Positions 36,247-48,686 of a stretch of 64,000 bases of DNA are shown in pieces. The translations under genes were made by a program, and so were the position numbers. Origin of the DNA: Ehretia macrophylla (lineage: Eukaryota > Streptophyta > Magnoliopsida > Boraginales > Ehretiaceae); contig CM075764.1 in the NCBI GenBank assembly GCA_037974665.1, positions 81,615,825 to 81,679,824 of the forward strand, given 5' to 3'. The stretch's first letter is position 1; each line of letters begins with the position of its first letter. The notes under the pieces were generated by a model. It ran no database searches. It worked only from the letters and a program-made list of their open reading frames with translations, and had not been told where the DNA came from.

Positions 36247-37233
36247 AGGGCCACCCAAAAGCTGCACAAAATACGGTTGACCTGTGTTGGACAGCCCACT
36301 GTCCAATGTTGGAAAATCAGCCACCAACACCCCCTATTTTTGCGCCATTTCGCATTACTGAACAATTACGCTATGCTATATTGATATAATATCATGTATG
36401 GACATCATATGAAAGCTACGAATCAAGTTTACACTCAAATTTAGCGATATAATTAATCAAACATCCCAAACAAACCAACTACAACAAGTTATGTTTTACA
36501 CAAGGTAATAAGCAAGAAAATGGTTCTCTAAGGCCTAGATAGCAATAATCGTGAGTCGTAATACCAATATAGAGCATAAATAATCAAAATGCTTCAACTT
36601 TAAAAGTTTGGTTTAGAAAATCCCCTCACATTTTTCGCAAAATAAAGGCAAAATAAACTAATAGAAAGATAGAACGCGCTAAGACGAGTCAAGAACAAGC
36701 ATTTTTCGCTCCAATCGGTTTCCGATTGCTCCTAAAATGCTCAAAATCACTATTTTACACTATTTACTCAAGCACTAAACCTCTCTCTCTCACATGGCTG
36801 AACATGCTTGCTTTTGGGGTTTGGGGGGGGGGGGGGGGGGTTGGCTTTGTTTTTATGTTATATAAGCATAAGTAAAAGTCAAAGTAGTCAAATGAAGGTC
36901 AATGGAAGATCTAAAGCTCAAATGACTAAGTTAGCCTCCTATTTTGCTTCTAATTTCAATTCTAATACTCTAGTAAATGTCTAAGGTGATAAAAGACTAA
37001 CTTATGCTTGATTTTTAACTAGCATTTGCAAGTTTAATCCTATGTGGTCAAAGAAGACGAAAGGTCAACCTTTTGCAATTCGAATGGATTTTAAATGCAT
37101 ATTTAACCTACTAAACATAAGTAAATCATATAATCGCTCATAGTAGGTACAAAATTAAATAAGAACATAATTTTTGTAGATAAAATTCAAATAAACACGT
37201 AATTTACACAAAAATCGAACTCAGGGTCTCATA
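36247..37233 (-). mobile_element. H-family left LTR, segment 2
   Basis: Aligns with 51765-52727 of the other H LTR and ends in GGGTCTCATA, a changed CACA end, directly before a polypurine tract. It contains a 17-base G run (36824-36840), absent from the paralog, and an imperfect 14-bp hairpin at 36281-36312. Confidence 0.8.
36824..36840 (+). repeat. Poly-G run of 17
   Basis: Preceded by GGGG and TTT. The paralog near 52326 has only five G. Confidence 0.95.
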
Positions 37234-37246
37234 TCCTCCCCCTTAA
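37234..37246 (-). other. Polypurine tract of H internal region 1
   Basis: TTAAGGGGGAGGA on the minus strand next to the LTR end. Confidence 0.8.
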
Positions 37247-37488
37247 AACAATTGCGTCCTCACAATTCTTTCTTGATTCTCGAAATAACTCAGGTTGCTA
37301 CTAGCCTAACTGAACTCGCATCTCCCAAGCATCCTCATCTATTCCATGGTGATTCCATAGCACTTTTACCATCAGAATCCTCTTTGCACCCACTCATAAA
37401 CTTTTTGATCCAGAATACGAATATATCTTTCTTCATAAGTCAAGTTCTCACTTAATTGTAATGGCTCTGGCTCAAGCACATCAAATGG
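37247..37488 (-). pseudogene. Integrase C-terminus and chromodomain remnant, H-1
   Basis: In minus-strand frames I read VLEPEPLQLSENLTYEER and IRILD, then ILMVKVLWNHHGIDEDAWEM and the tail NCEDAIVLRGR beside the polypurine tract. The same end of integrase plus chromodomain is present in the complete chromovirus, where the corresponding Trp codon is a stop. One frameshift separates the two parts. Upstream, instead of the integrase core, lies a repeat, so this tail has lost its enzyme. Confidence 0.75.
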
Positions 37489-37875
37489 AATACCGAATCT
37501 CAAATTCTGAAATCCGAACACCAATACTGAATACCAATGGTCAAATACTTATAAGAACACCAAACAAGAATACTAAACAAGATCACCGAGTAAGAATACC
37601 GAATAATAACCCCCAAATAAGAACTCTAAATAATACCGTATAAGAATCCCGGATAAGAATACTGCATAAGAATACCAAGAAAGAATACCAAAGAAGTATA
37701 CTAAATAAGAATCTTCAAATAGAAATCCCAAAGAAGAATACCAAATAAGAATTCCTTGAATAAGAACGCCGAACAAATATACCGAATACCGAAGAAGAAT
37801 ACCGATCAAGAACACCGAATAGTGACCCCGAATAAGAATTATGAATGAGAATACCGAATACCAAATAAGATCATC
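37489..37875 (-). repeat. Degenerate repeat, period about 10 bp, replacing pol (H-1)
   Basis: On the plus strand, units like AAGAATACCG and AATAAGAACACC follow one another for about 390 bases. It lies exactly between LRLCIDYR of reverse transcriptase and the integrase C-terminus, so it takes the place of the rest of reverse transcriptase, RNase H and the integrase core. The minus strand stays open over about 100 codons with a Leu/Ile/Phe/Tyr-rich product, which I regard as a by-product of the repeat. Confidence 0.8.
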
Positions 37876-38509
37876 GATAGTCAATACATAGCCTTAGATG
37901 CCATCTTTCTTTATCCCAATCAACACAAGTGTCATATGATACGTTACTTTTGAATTAGGTAGTATTTTTGGTAGCACATCAATCATAAATGCATTTTCTT
38001 TCATAAGCTTGATAGCTCTAGTTGAAGAAATAAGCAAATTCCTTGAAGAATCATAGATCCCCTGCTACTTCTACCACTAGTCGGTTTGGTATTTGAAATT
38101 TCACAATCTTGGTTCCACTAACTAACTGTGCACGATGCTTCGCAAGCCAATCCAAATCCAAAATAACTTCATAATCTTGAACAGGAAGTAAGATAAGGTC
38201 AACAACAATTCTTGGTCCTTAGTCGGAATTTCACATGCTTTAGCTTCACATACTACTCAGTCATAAGTTCAGTACCATTGGCGTGCTAGCTTCAATTATA
38301 TAAGGCAAACCCTCTAGTTACATATTAACACGTTGTACTCAAGGAAATGTGATAAAAGAATGGATGGTACCAAAGTCAATCAATACCTTAAACAACTGGT
38401 ATAAAATTAGAATTTACCTTCAACCACGGCTGCTACCTTAGGGAAGTTCCTGCTGATCAATAGCACAGATTCTTGCTGGTACATATTGTGTAGGTACATC
38501 ACCTGTAGG
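37876..38509 (-). pseudogene. Protease and reverse transcriptase start, H-1
   Basis: Minus-strand remnants in order: VVEG then VLIDFGTIHSFIT (38390-38350) of the protease, with Phe next to the catalytic Asp; LDWLAKHRAQLVSGTKIV (about 38150-38090) of its second half; and LRLCIDYR (about 37895-37870) of reverse transcriptase. A deletion removes the stretch before LRLCIDYR. Stops and shifts are present. The copy is interrupted on the high-coordinate side by a 6.9 kb insertion with CCTAC duplications; gag continues at 45374. Confidence 0.75.
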
Positions 38510-38514
38510 CCTAC
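38510..38514. repeat. Target-site duplication CCTAC, left
   Basis: Exact match to 45374-45378. The second H internal region has the uninterrupted site GGCCTACCCTGGGC near 54026. Confidence 0.95.
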
Positions 38515-40739
38515 TGTAAGGTCTTGTACTTAATCTCCAATTAAGTATTATTTAAAATCAATATGCATTCAGATTCTTAGTTCTCATAGTCGGAATTTAA
38601 CTAATAGATAGGGCTAGCATATCAAACTAAGCATTCATTTCAATTAAAGAGAAAAGAATGATCTAGTAGGTACATTTCTGAGCTTAAAGGTGGTTAAAAA
38701 TGTTAGAGTTGGTGTGTTATCCATCTTCTAGAATAAGTAACTTTTATGGCATTGGATAGAATTCAAGCTTAGGATAGTAGCTTAGCTTAAGAGTAAATAT
38801 TATGGCTAGTGGTACAGTGTCTATCTTTATTATTGGAAAATAGTTAGATTATAGTGTGATTGTTCATGTTCCCTAAAACTTTGATCATTCAATTCACTTG
38901 TTGTTCATTTACTTGTAGCTAGGTATTAACTTATTATAAGAAAACTATGTTATTTAGTAGTATGCCTGTAAATTTCTCTAAAAAGTTGACTAAAGCAATC
39001 CTAACTAACAAAAACGCGAAAAGATAAATAGGTCAACTAAGACATCTGATACATTAACACTTTAGATCCTAATTAATTTTTAGGTTATCACTAAAAGATT
39101 CAGGTAAAATAGTTGGGGATGTTAATTCATTAGAATAAAATAATAATTAAGACATGATTCATTCTTATGGTTTGTTAAGTTAAGATCCATTAGTTAATTT
39201 CATTACTGTTCTATTAACACTTTCACTATTTGTGGCGAACTTAGTAAAAGAAGAAAATTAGTTTATCGACTAAATAGCTTAAACTAATAAGTACCTTAAA
39301 TAGTTTGAAAATACGTAGGTTAGGTTTGTTACGAATACAATTAATTAGAAATACTAAGTCAATGTTATTTTCCACTAGAATGGAAGATTAAAGTAGTATT
39401 TTGAATATAATTCATTGATTCTTGAATAGGATTCACTAGTTGTTAGATGTCTTATATCCCAACCAACTATTTTCTAAACTATCAAAGCTCCAAATAATTT
39501 TATAAAATTGCTAAAGAAATAGTATCATCATAATCTAAAATTACACGGCATCACCAACGAACTTATTTCACCTTAGTCATCACCTACCGTCTAAATTCTA
39601 TCATCTAATGCTCTTATAGAATATAGTTTTGTATTCCTATTACTACGACGATTATTTTATGATTAAAACACATGAAAATGTCTTGCATATTTTCTTTATA
39701 AAGAATTCTGAATTACATTCATACTACATATACTATACTTTTATTCCATTGACCCTATATTCTTTCTGTGTCTTAATAAGATAAACCTAAATACTCGCAT
39801 TCTTATATATGAACATGATCCAATTTATATTTTCATTCTACATTTACATATTATAAATGTATTTTACTTACTCTTTATTATTCTCATAGGAATATCATTG
39901 TTAGATATTAGCACCTTAGCACCTTACAATGAATCCACGTCCTTAGCTAGCTCGGATTAATTACCTTAAAACCAGCATTCAGCACTTCACCATTCCTAAC
40001 TTGCAGCCATCTGTCTTTGTCTAAAGCATTGTCATCACCATCTAAAGCTAGGATCATCATTGGTAACAAACAAACCATAGTACATCATGACCTAATACTA
40101 AATTCAGCACCTAACGTGCTTCGCTCTTAACTCACCAAGAGGATGATACTATCCTAATCATCACCGCCACCTTACATATTCTATTCTAACAAAGCCATGT
40201 TGCTATGGCTAAATAATTCACCAAGAAAATTCTATAGCGGATAGCTTGCAAGATGGCGTCGGCTAAGGCTAAAATGATTTTTCCTAACCCATGCAGTTAC
40301 CATCGAGCAGCCACCTAGCCTAAACCTTGCATTGCTATCGTCTTGCGAAGTTGCCAGGACATAATAGAAATTATCTTCAGCCTACTTGTCGCTTAAGCTT
40401 AGTTCACTATTAATCTAACATTTGCTACATATAATGAATCAGCACTTTCACTATTTCAATCAATTTCGACTTCTAAGCAATCTCTCATAGCCAGCCAAAG
40501 CCACTACCTAAAACTAGTAACGAAATCGCCAAACATCACAGCCTATTCTCTTGAATTATTAAGCCACAAAACTACATAGCCGTCCCAGCTAAGTCATCAT
40601 AGTCGTCCAAGACTCCTTCATAACCAAACAATATTCCGTATTTCATCATTCTGCTCAAGATTCTTCAGCAAACAAAACTGCCAAATTTCATCATGTATTC
40701 ACCGTCCACTTGAGCTAATAAGCAATTAGCAAAGAACTC

Positions 40740-40748
40740 TATAAATAA
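40740..40748 (+). promoter_or_regulatory. Candidate LTR TATA box
   Basis: TATAAATAA, 80 bases before a consensus splice donor. Transcription would start near 40770. Confidence 0.5.
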
Positions 40749-41968
40749 ACACTCATTCGATGGTCTAAAACACAAGATACAAATATCTTGCAAAAGCCGT
40801 GACTTTAGTAGGCAGTAAGGTGAGGGAATTTTGTTTAAAAGCATTCTCTATGTATGTATTATATATGAAGTTTCTTTTACGCATTTGTGCTTCTGTACAT
40901 ACATATATGCATATTGTGGTTAATCCTTTGAAGGGAAGAATGTGTTTTTTAAATGAGTTTAGGTAAGAGAAGGCCGACCAGGCAAGCAAAAGTATAACCT
41001 AGTGTACATATATTCTATAAATCGTGGTATTCACGAGCAGCAAAGCAAGGTTCCAATGTGCTTGTAGGACTAACGTGGATAAGTGAGTTATTATGTATAG
41101 TTTGAACAAGGGAATTTCTTAAGGAAATGCTGCTTTGAAATTGTGTAATACGGCTACATTAGATCTAATCACTTGGTATACTTATCTTGTATATATTCGT
41201 TTCGCTTGATCATGCTAGCAAAAAAATTGGCTTTAATAGCATGTAGCCTACTTAATTTATAAAGAGTATATGCTTAATATGTGAGGGAGTTTTAGTTTGT
41301 CATATAGTCCTTCATGACCCATTGGTACTGTAAGCTTGAATTATTTAAAATAGAACTTGACAGTAATGGTTGTTAAAAAAAAATTTAAAAAGTTTAACTA
41401 AGAAGTTTAATTTAAGAATTAAATTAACTGTGTTACTTACTTAAGTAGGCTTATTTTAGATAACTAAGTGGAAAAGGAATGCTACAAAGGAGTTCGATTG
41501 AGAGTTAAATAAAATGGACTGTTAGCTAAATTTAATAAGTAAAGATACCAATAATTAGTTAATGAACCCTAAATAAATGCTACCTTTCTTTGGTAATAAG
41601 AAACTTACTGTTGAGGGTGTCCAGAGTACATTTAAATGAATAAGACATGAATTGACTCAACTAGCTAAGGTTACTGAATGCCCATGAAACATGATTCTTG
41701 TTTCAACTTGAATTTACTCAGTCTGTAGCATATGTATATAATTATCTACTTTTCGCTTATATATATAATTAACTACTTTTATTGTTGGCCTTCTATTCGT
41801 TATCAACTGAGATGAGGTTTAATAAATGTTTTAAAGTGACAATAATGAGTTAATTTATAGCATATACTTTTACATAAACGATCTACTACGAGTTGTGTGT
41901 TATGGCCTCATTTGAGTAATTCGAAGTTCCAGTGAATTAATATGTCTAATTGTTAAATGTGCTCGTCC

Positions 41969-41994
41969 GGGGACAACCTCTTTCGTTGTTCCCC
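41969..41994 (+). promoter_or_regulatory. LTR hairpin A (GGGGA/TCCCC)
   Basis: GGGGACAAC, loop CTCTTTC, GTTGTTCCCC. The stem differs from other families but still pairs; the loop is one of the few that departs from CTACTTT. Confidence 0.6.
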
Positions 41995-42507
41995 ACTTAT
42001 GTGTTTAACAAATTGCGTGATCGTAAATTGCAAAAATGTTATCACTTGTGTGTTATGTGGCTACTTGTGCATGCTTGTGTGCTATTAGAATTGGGTGTTG
42101 CAACCTTAAGCACGATAGCGTTCATGAACACCGGGCGGTATAAGGCTTGCCGGTGTTCCCGTGACTATCGTGGTCATATTCCTTCTCTCGCTTAGGACCA
42201 CTACCACCCTTGGAGAGCTTTCTCTCGCTTAGGACCAGTACTGCCCTCGGAGAGTTGGGTCGTAGGTTTCGGGTACAATCCAAAATACCCTATTGGGAAG
42301 AGATAAGAAGTTGAAATCATGATTCGAGGTCAGCCCCCTCAATAGAAGTGATATTGAAATGTATCCTTTGCAACGTGATATATAATTGTCTCTTATCGTT
42401 AATCATATATTGGCAGTGAATTGATGTTATCGCGTTTGTATTGCATTGCATCATGGTTTTCAAAACCCCAAAAATGTTTTCAAAACTTCTCCTATTCCAT
42501 CCTTACT

Positions 42508-42524
42508 GAGCTTTCAAAGAGCTC
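42508..42524 (+). promoter_or_regulatory. LTR hairpin B (GAGCT/AGCTC)
   Basis: GAGCT (42508-42512) pairs with AGCTC (42520-42524), preceded by TTACT and followed by ACCCTC. Confidence 0.55.
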
Positions 42525-43990
42525 ACCCTCTTTCCCCGCCTCCCTCCCTTTATAAGTGCAGTTTAGCTTGAAATGGAAGTTGTTATTATGTGCCGATGTT
42601 GGTTGACTATGTGAAACCCCACTTTTCTATCCTGTTTCGTTTTGCGTGCTTTATCTCGTTTTACGTGAATTAACCTGTCTATGTGCTATGTGACTTAGAA
42701 TGTGATAATTTTGATATTAATACTCCTAGAACATACTAAATGTGCATTCATGAAATTTTCATTAAAAAATGAATCAAAAATTTTATCGTCGATTTTTAGT
42801 GAATAGTATTTTCGAAACACGTCCGCTAAAATTTTGAAACTGGTCTTTTTAACCCTTCTAGACCTAGTCCACAGACTTTAATAGACATGTGTTTGATTAA
42901 AACAGTTTTAAAATCGGCTTAGGAATTTATTAGGGTTTTTACACTGACTTTTGTAAAAATCGAGTTTTAAGCTGACTCGGGTGAAATTGTTTGATTGTAA
43001 AACTTCTTGTCACCTAAAAATAATCTAATTGAGCTATCTTGGGTGTTGAATAATTGTTTTGAACTTTGGTAATCAAGAAAATGCATTTAAAGTCAAGAAA
43101 ACACAAAAAAAATGCTAAGTTAATTCAACTTTGACTTTCATTAAATGTTGACCAATATGCATATATCACCAACACACACAAGCAAAGCACAAAAACACAC
43201 TCATTTGCACACACATTGCCGTGAGGAAGGAGAGGAAAAATAGAGAGAAATTTTCAAGGTTTTCAAAGCAAAATTTCAAAGAAAAACCTAGTTTTTGTCT
43301 GTAAAATTTCGTGCCGAGTTGGATTCCGCTTGTTGGGCACGCATTGCATGCATTCCTAGGCTTTTATCACATCAAAGGTGAGAGAAAAATTATGGATCTC
43401 AAAACTCATCTTTTGTGTTTTTGCGTAGAATTGAATATCGAACAGTTAGAATGTTAATCTGATGTTAGATTATTGCTCCATGCATGCTAGGGATCATTTA
43501 TATGTAATCCTACGAGATTTGAACGGTTGTAGCATAATTATTATTTTTCGGGTATTTAAAGTTGATTAATTTGCTAAATGTTGATTATTTTGAGTTGTGT
43601 TGATCGGAATCGATTGCCATCGATTTCTAAAAGTTTGATAATTACTTGGTAGCGTCGTTGTAATGCCGAATTTTCGATTGTGATGTCCGTGCTAAAATTC
43701 GGAAATTTCAGCCATGACACACTAGGGTTTTAGGGTTGTTGGGCATGATTTGGATGTGTTTTGGTTGGTTTCCGAGGGGGCTAATGTAGTTAGTTGAATG
43801 GGTGACTGATAGAAATTGATTTGGAGTGGTTTGGATTAGTAGAATGTAAGATATGATTACTTGAAGTTTAGGTTGTCTTTCTTTAAAATGATTAGATTGA
43901 GCCTTAGTTGATTGGGTGTGGTTTGAGTGATTGAATTGTGAGTTGTTGATGGGTAAACTAGGGTTTGATTGTGTGTTTAATGCATGTTCG

Positions 43991-44017
43991 GTTGGATGGC
44001 CTACTTTGTCATCTAAC
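43991..44017 (+). promoter_or_regulatory. LTR hairpin A (GTTGGATGG stem)
   Basis: GTTGGATGG, loop CCTACTTTG, TCATCTAAC; nine pairs, two of them G-U. Confidence 0.65.
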
Positions 44018-44490
44018 TTAGTTATTTGTTGTTAAATTGGTTATTGATGTTATTATGATGATAATATGATTATTGATTGATGATTGATGCCGGGAGGTAG
44101 GCAGTTCTGCTAGACTGTCCTCCTGTGAATGATTGATGTTTATTATTATTGGTGAGTCTTTAGTATGTGTGTGCCACCTCTCAGGCAGCATCGGGCTGTC
44201 GGGTTGATAACGGCATGACTACCAGAGACTACCTCCACCTCGCATGACGGAGGTGTCATGGAGGGCGAGGCTAGTGGGGTACCTCGGGTACGTGAGTTTA
44301 TGGGAGTCACAAGAAGGCTGTTGTGATTGTGATGGCGTTTGAAGCTACACCAACTAGTGTATCCTTTATTGAATGGTCATTATAGTTTATGTGATGTTAG
44401 TATTATTATTGTTATTGTGTGTTTGGTTACTCAAATGATTATTTCCAAGGAGCTTAGTAAACCTTGCTCGAGATCTATCGTATCCTCACT

Positions 44491-44511
44491 GGGCTTATTT
44501 TATATAAGCTC
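44491..44511 (+). promoter_or_regulatory. LTR hairpin B (8-bp stem)
   Basis: GGGCTTAT (44491-44498) pairs with ATAAGCTC (44504-44511), one G-U pair. TTACAG ends 25 bases later. Confidence 0.6.
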
Positions 44512-45373
44512 ACTCTCTATTATTGCATGCTTACAGGTGTACTTTTGCAAGATTTCGGGTACGTGCCTCCTAAAGAGGAAAATGTGCCTTGCGTGGATGA
44601 GTCTTATGTTCCGGAGTCTTATCCTTGATGTTGTATTGTTTTACTATCTTGTAAATTAACTTAGTAGACTTTTATATGTTTTGTAGTTCATAATGTAAAA
44701 GACGTTGAAAAGATAATGAATTAGTTGATGTGGTCTTAGTAGCCTTTCTTTTGTTTATGATTAGGTTGCTAGATTGGCTCAATATGTTTTTGTAATGTAT
44801 ATTAAAGTTCATGTATTATGTTGGAACGAAGGCGTATAACGAGGAATGTTTATTGTATAATATGGTTATGATGTATATTGTTATTTTATTGAGGAGTTGT
44901 TTGTTGTATAGTTTGTGGAGTTGATGTATGATGTCCTATTGAGGTTGGTTGAGAGTCTCGGTATCCTATTTACTGTCGTTATACTGTCGAAATTCCGTTG
45001 CGTCTTGACTGATTATAGGAGGGGTCGAGTTGGGGTGTGACAGACTACATGCTCAAAGTTTCTTGCCTAACATGTTCTACTGTATGATCCAAGTTGAAAG
45101 GCTAAAGTTTACCTGCATTACTTTGGGTAGAGAGGAGTAGCTATTGTTGAAACCCTAATTTGTGGAGCAGCAGGGTAGTTTACATGTCTCGGGTAGTGGT
45201 ATAACTTATGTAACACCCTTTTGTACTTAAACTATTGTGTAATAGCTAGTTAATAAAAGTTTTCTATATTTTCTTCCTCCTAATGTCGTAACAAATTATG
45301 TACATGTAACCGCAACGACAGTGAGCAAAGACTCTAACCTAATCTTGAGAAGGGTCGGGTTGGGGTCGTTACA

Positions 45374-46401
45374 CCTACCCTGGGCACCACTGCCTGAAGT
45401 TTGGGCACGATCCTTCTGCCATTTCGGACAGTTGATCTTCCTATGCTGGTCACTACCACATCGTGTACAACTCCCAGATTTTCTCCAACAATTAGATTCA
45501 AGATGGCCTTTACATTTACAAAAGGCACAATCTTTAACTTGATCCACAACCTTATTCCAGAAGAACATAGAGCCAAGGAAGTAGTTGAACCATCCTGTTG
45601 AGACCTCACAATAGTCAACCTAAACTGGCCCTGAGTCTGAGTCTTAAATTTCGGGCAATCCCCTGCTCTGTGATGGTCACCGCAGCATCAGATGCATTTA
45701 CCAAACTTTTTCCAACAGTTGGTCTTAGTATGGCCCTTTCTATTACAAAAAGCACAAAGTTGAACATACATAGAAGTACTGTTACCTGAGAAACTCTGCA
45801 CTAATAGAGCCATTGAACCACTCTGCTGTGTCCTCACAACAACTAGACTATCCTGCCTTTGAAGCTGACTCTGTCGTCCCTGAGGGTAAACATATCTTTG
45901 CTGGCCTTGGGGTTGAAAAGGCCTCCTGCTAGATTGACTTGGCCTTGCTCTTTCTTCATTCTTTCCTTTCTCAGCTCTTGTTGCAGCGAAAAGGGCTTTA
46001 CCGTAGGTGGAAAATAGAAAAAAAAATCAAGCTATTTCGGATCTCTGACCTCAACCCTTGAATAAATCTCTGGATCCCCTTTTTAGTAGTTTGTACCATC
46101 CCTGGATCATAATGTGACAGTTGATTAAACCGATCTTCATATTGTGCAACCATTAAATTTCCTTGCTGAAAGGTCATAAATTCATTCATCTGAAGTCTTC
46201 CCCTGATTCCGAGAGCTCTTGCAGCCATCCTTACTTCACCAAGGGGTCACCCACATTTTATAGCATATATGCAACTATATCACATGAAAAGCAAGTACAA
46301 CATAATTCATAATTATCATATAATACAACATTATCACACAACGCACAATTTAGTACACATGAAACAATTGTAACATTACGAACACTTATCACATAATGCA
46401 C
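45374..46401 (-). pseudogene. Gag of H internal region 1, with four zinc knuckles
   Basis: The gag core fragment (46228-45998) includes FMTFQQGNLMVAQYEDRF and RFIQGLRSEIRN. Downstream in sense there are two pairs of CCHC knuckles: CAFCNRKGHTKTNC with a stop-damaged partner (about 45770-45660), and CAFCKCKGHLESNC plus CTRCGSDQHRKINC (about 45540-45430). The complete chromovirus has one pair only, so the knuckle cassette was duplicated in tandem in this family. The N-terminal half of the gag core is missing and several stops are present. The leader continues at 49247 after an inserted solo LTR. Confidence 0.8.
46397..46401. repeat. Target-site duplication TGCAC, left
   Basis: Exact match to 49247-49251. 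Confidence 0.95.
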
Positions 46402-47920
46402 TGTGAGACCCCGAATTTGGCCATATTTGCAATTACATGTTTTAACCTATTTGTATGTGTTATATGAATTAAAATGTGCTAATTAAGTGATTAATACTTC
46501 TAATACATGATATGTGAGCATTCATGAAATATTCATCAAAATCGGCATCAGAAATTTTATCGTTGGTTTTTGTGAATAGTATTTTGAATATACGTTCACT
46601 AAAATTTTGACACGGGTGTTTTAAACATTTTAAAAACTAGTCTTCCATTATTAATAGACCCGTATTTGAATAAAAATTATTTCTAAAACTGATTAGGAAT
46701 TTAAATAGATTTTACGGGTAAAAAAGTACATTTTAAGCTAAAATAGTGATTTTTGCTCAAAACGATTCTTGCGTTGACTTTCATTGACCTAGTATATATT
46801 AAATACAAATTATATTTCATTTTAAATATTTATAAAATGGCACAATTGAAAAATGCATTTAAAAGACATTTGAAAATAAATAATATAACTTTTCATATTC
46901 TTTTGCAAAAATCAAGTTTTTATCCGAGTCGGGTGTAAATGTATGCATGTGGAACTCCTTGTCAACTAAAAATATGCTACTTAAAATAGTCTAGGAGTTA
47001 ATTGCATGTTGGTGAGCAAAATAGTCAATAAATAGAATTAAAAGACTAGTAAACAATTAAAAGACTAAAAAATACTAACTTTGACCAATTCTTTTTGCAT
47101 TGACTTATTATTTAACTTAATATATACTCAAATATCAGCCAAAATACCACAAAAATACATCAAAAACCGTGGCTCCATAAGGGAGAAGAAAGAAGGCATT
47201 TTCAAGGTTTTTCAAAGCACTTTTCTCATAGATTTTGCATTTCAAAGCTGAATTGAGTCATTCAAAGCTTGATTTCACTTGTTGGTCACCTATTGCAAAA
47301 ATTTCTAGCCTCACATAACATCAAAGGTGAGAGAAAAATTCTAGATCTCAAAATGTCATTTTTATGTTAATTCATATAATCGAATTTTTAGCCGTTGAAA
47401 TGTTAAATTGATGTTATATTGTTGCTTAGTAGATGCTAAGGATTGATTATATGTGTTTATATAACTTTTGAAACGTTGTAGAATGAATTTCTATTTTTCG
47501 GGTATTAAAATTGAGAATTTGGCTATTTGTTGAATAAATGTTGTTGTGGTTATTGGAATTACTTGCAGTTAGTTTCTAAAAGTTTGTTAAATACGTGGTA
47601 GTAATGTTGTAATGTCAAAATTTTGATTGTGATGTCGGTGTGAAAGTCCAGAAATTTCAGCCATGGTGCATTAGGGTTATTGGGCTTGTTTTGGATGGAT
47701 TTTGAATGGTTTCCGATGGTGTCAATGTATATGCATGTGTGGGTGAGTGATAGAAACTGGTTTGGAGGTTATCGGATTAGTAGAATATAAGTTATGACTT
47801 TTAGAAGTTGGAGTTGTCTTTCTTTGAAATGTTGAAATGTTGTATTTAATTGTTTGGGTGGTTGATCTTGGATTGATGTTGATAGAGATCGGGGTTGAAG
47901 GTTAGGTTAAATGCATGTTT

Positions 47921-47949
47921 AGTTGGATGGCCTACTTTGTCATCTAACT
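47921..47949 (+). promoter_or_regulatory. LTR hairpin A (AGTTGGATGG stem)
   Basis: AGTTGGATGG, loop CCTACTTTG, TCATCTAACT; ten pairs including G-U. Confidence 0.65.
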
Positions 47950-48149
47950 TAATTATTTCATGAATATATAATTGTTGATTGTTAAATGTTGTTAAATTGA
48001 TGGTTGCAATATGGTTTAATTGTTTATTGATTATTGATTGTTGATACAAATCCGTGAGGAGCATGCTCGGGGTCAATCCGGGGTGTAGCCGAAGCGGACA
48101 TTTCTTTCTTAGTAGCGTGCTCAGGGTTAATCTGAGGTGTTACAATGTT

Positions 48150-48330
48150 AATTGAATAATGATTATTGAGTACGGGAATCGGGCACTTTTGTTGCTGATC
48201 TCTCAGAATATTGAATGATGATTATTGAGTATAGGAATCGGGCACTTTCATTGCTGATCTCTCGGAATATTGAATGATAATTATTGATTACGGGAATCGG
48301 GCACTTTCGTTGCTGATCTCTTGGTTTATT
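48150..48330 (+). repeat. 59-bp tandem repeat, three copies
   Basis: GAATCGGGCACTTT recurs with a 59-base spacing (GGGCAC at 48181, 48240 and 48299), each followed by TTGCTGATCTCT. Confidence 0.9.
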
Positions 48331-48686
48331 TACATTGAGTCTCATTGTTGTGAGCTTTGATAATGTTGTGTCACCTTAGGAGGCATCCTAGGCTGCGGGC
48401 ACAGTTATCATGGCTAATCCCTATCTCGCATGGGCGGAGAGGCCATGGGGTGTGGGTCTAGGTCAAGGTACCTCAGGATTGTGTCATTAGGTTTGGAGGA
48501 GTTGATGAGCATTGAAAATGGTGTGTGGAGCTTCATCAACAAATGTATCGTATCCTTATTGTGTGTTTACTGTTATTGTTGTTGTTGCACTTATAATGTT
48601 AATGAAGTTTATTATGTGTTTACTGCTCAAATGATGATTTCCAAGGAGTATAGTAAATACTGTTAGAGATTTATCGAATTATCACT

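Larger units (their letters stand above)
42610..45042 (+). mobile_element. Ty3 solo LTR, 2433 bp (family of the complete element)
   Basis: From TGTGAAACCCC to GGGGTGTGACA, flanked by GACTA at 42605-42609 and 45043-45047. It is the reverse-oriented relative of the LTRs at 7624 and 15083, clearly alignable along its length. In sense: donor-like AAAG|GTGAGAG at 43377/43378, hairpin A 43991-44017, hairpin B 44491-44511, TTACAG ending 44536. Nested inside the 4.4 kb LTR, so it is the youngest insertion here. Confidence 0.95.
38515..45373 (+). mobile_element. Ty3 solo LTR of about 4.4 kb, itself interrupted
   Basis: Runs from TGTAAGGTCTTG to GGGGTCGTTACA with perfect CCTAC duplications. After removing the nested LTR at 42610-45042 and its duplication it is 4421 bp. 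The end resembles the other Ty3 LTRs here, the start does not. It carries the common cassette in sense (plus): a TATAAATAA box at 40740, donor-like TAAG|GTGAGGG at 40819/40820, hairpin A at 41969-41994, GC-rich block 42110-42290, hairpin B at 42508-42524 and GTGCAG ending at 42561. No primer site, polypurine tract or coding sequence, so it is a solo LTR. The first 2.2 kb are probably U3 and non-coding. Confidence 0.85.
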
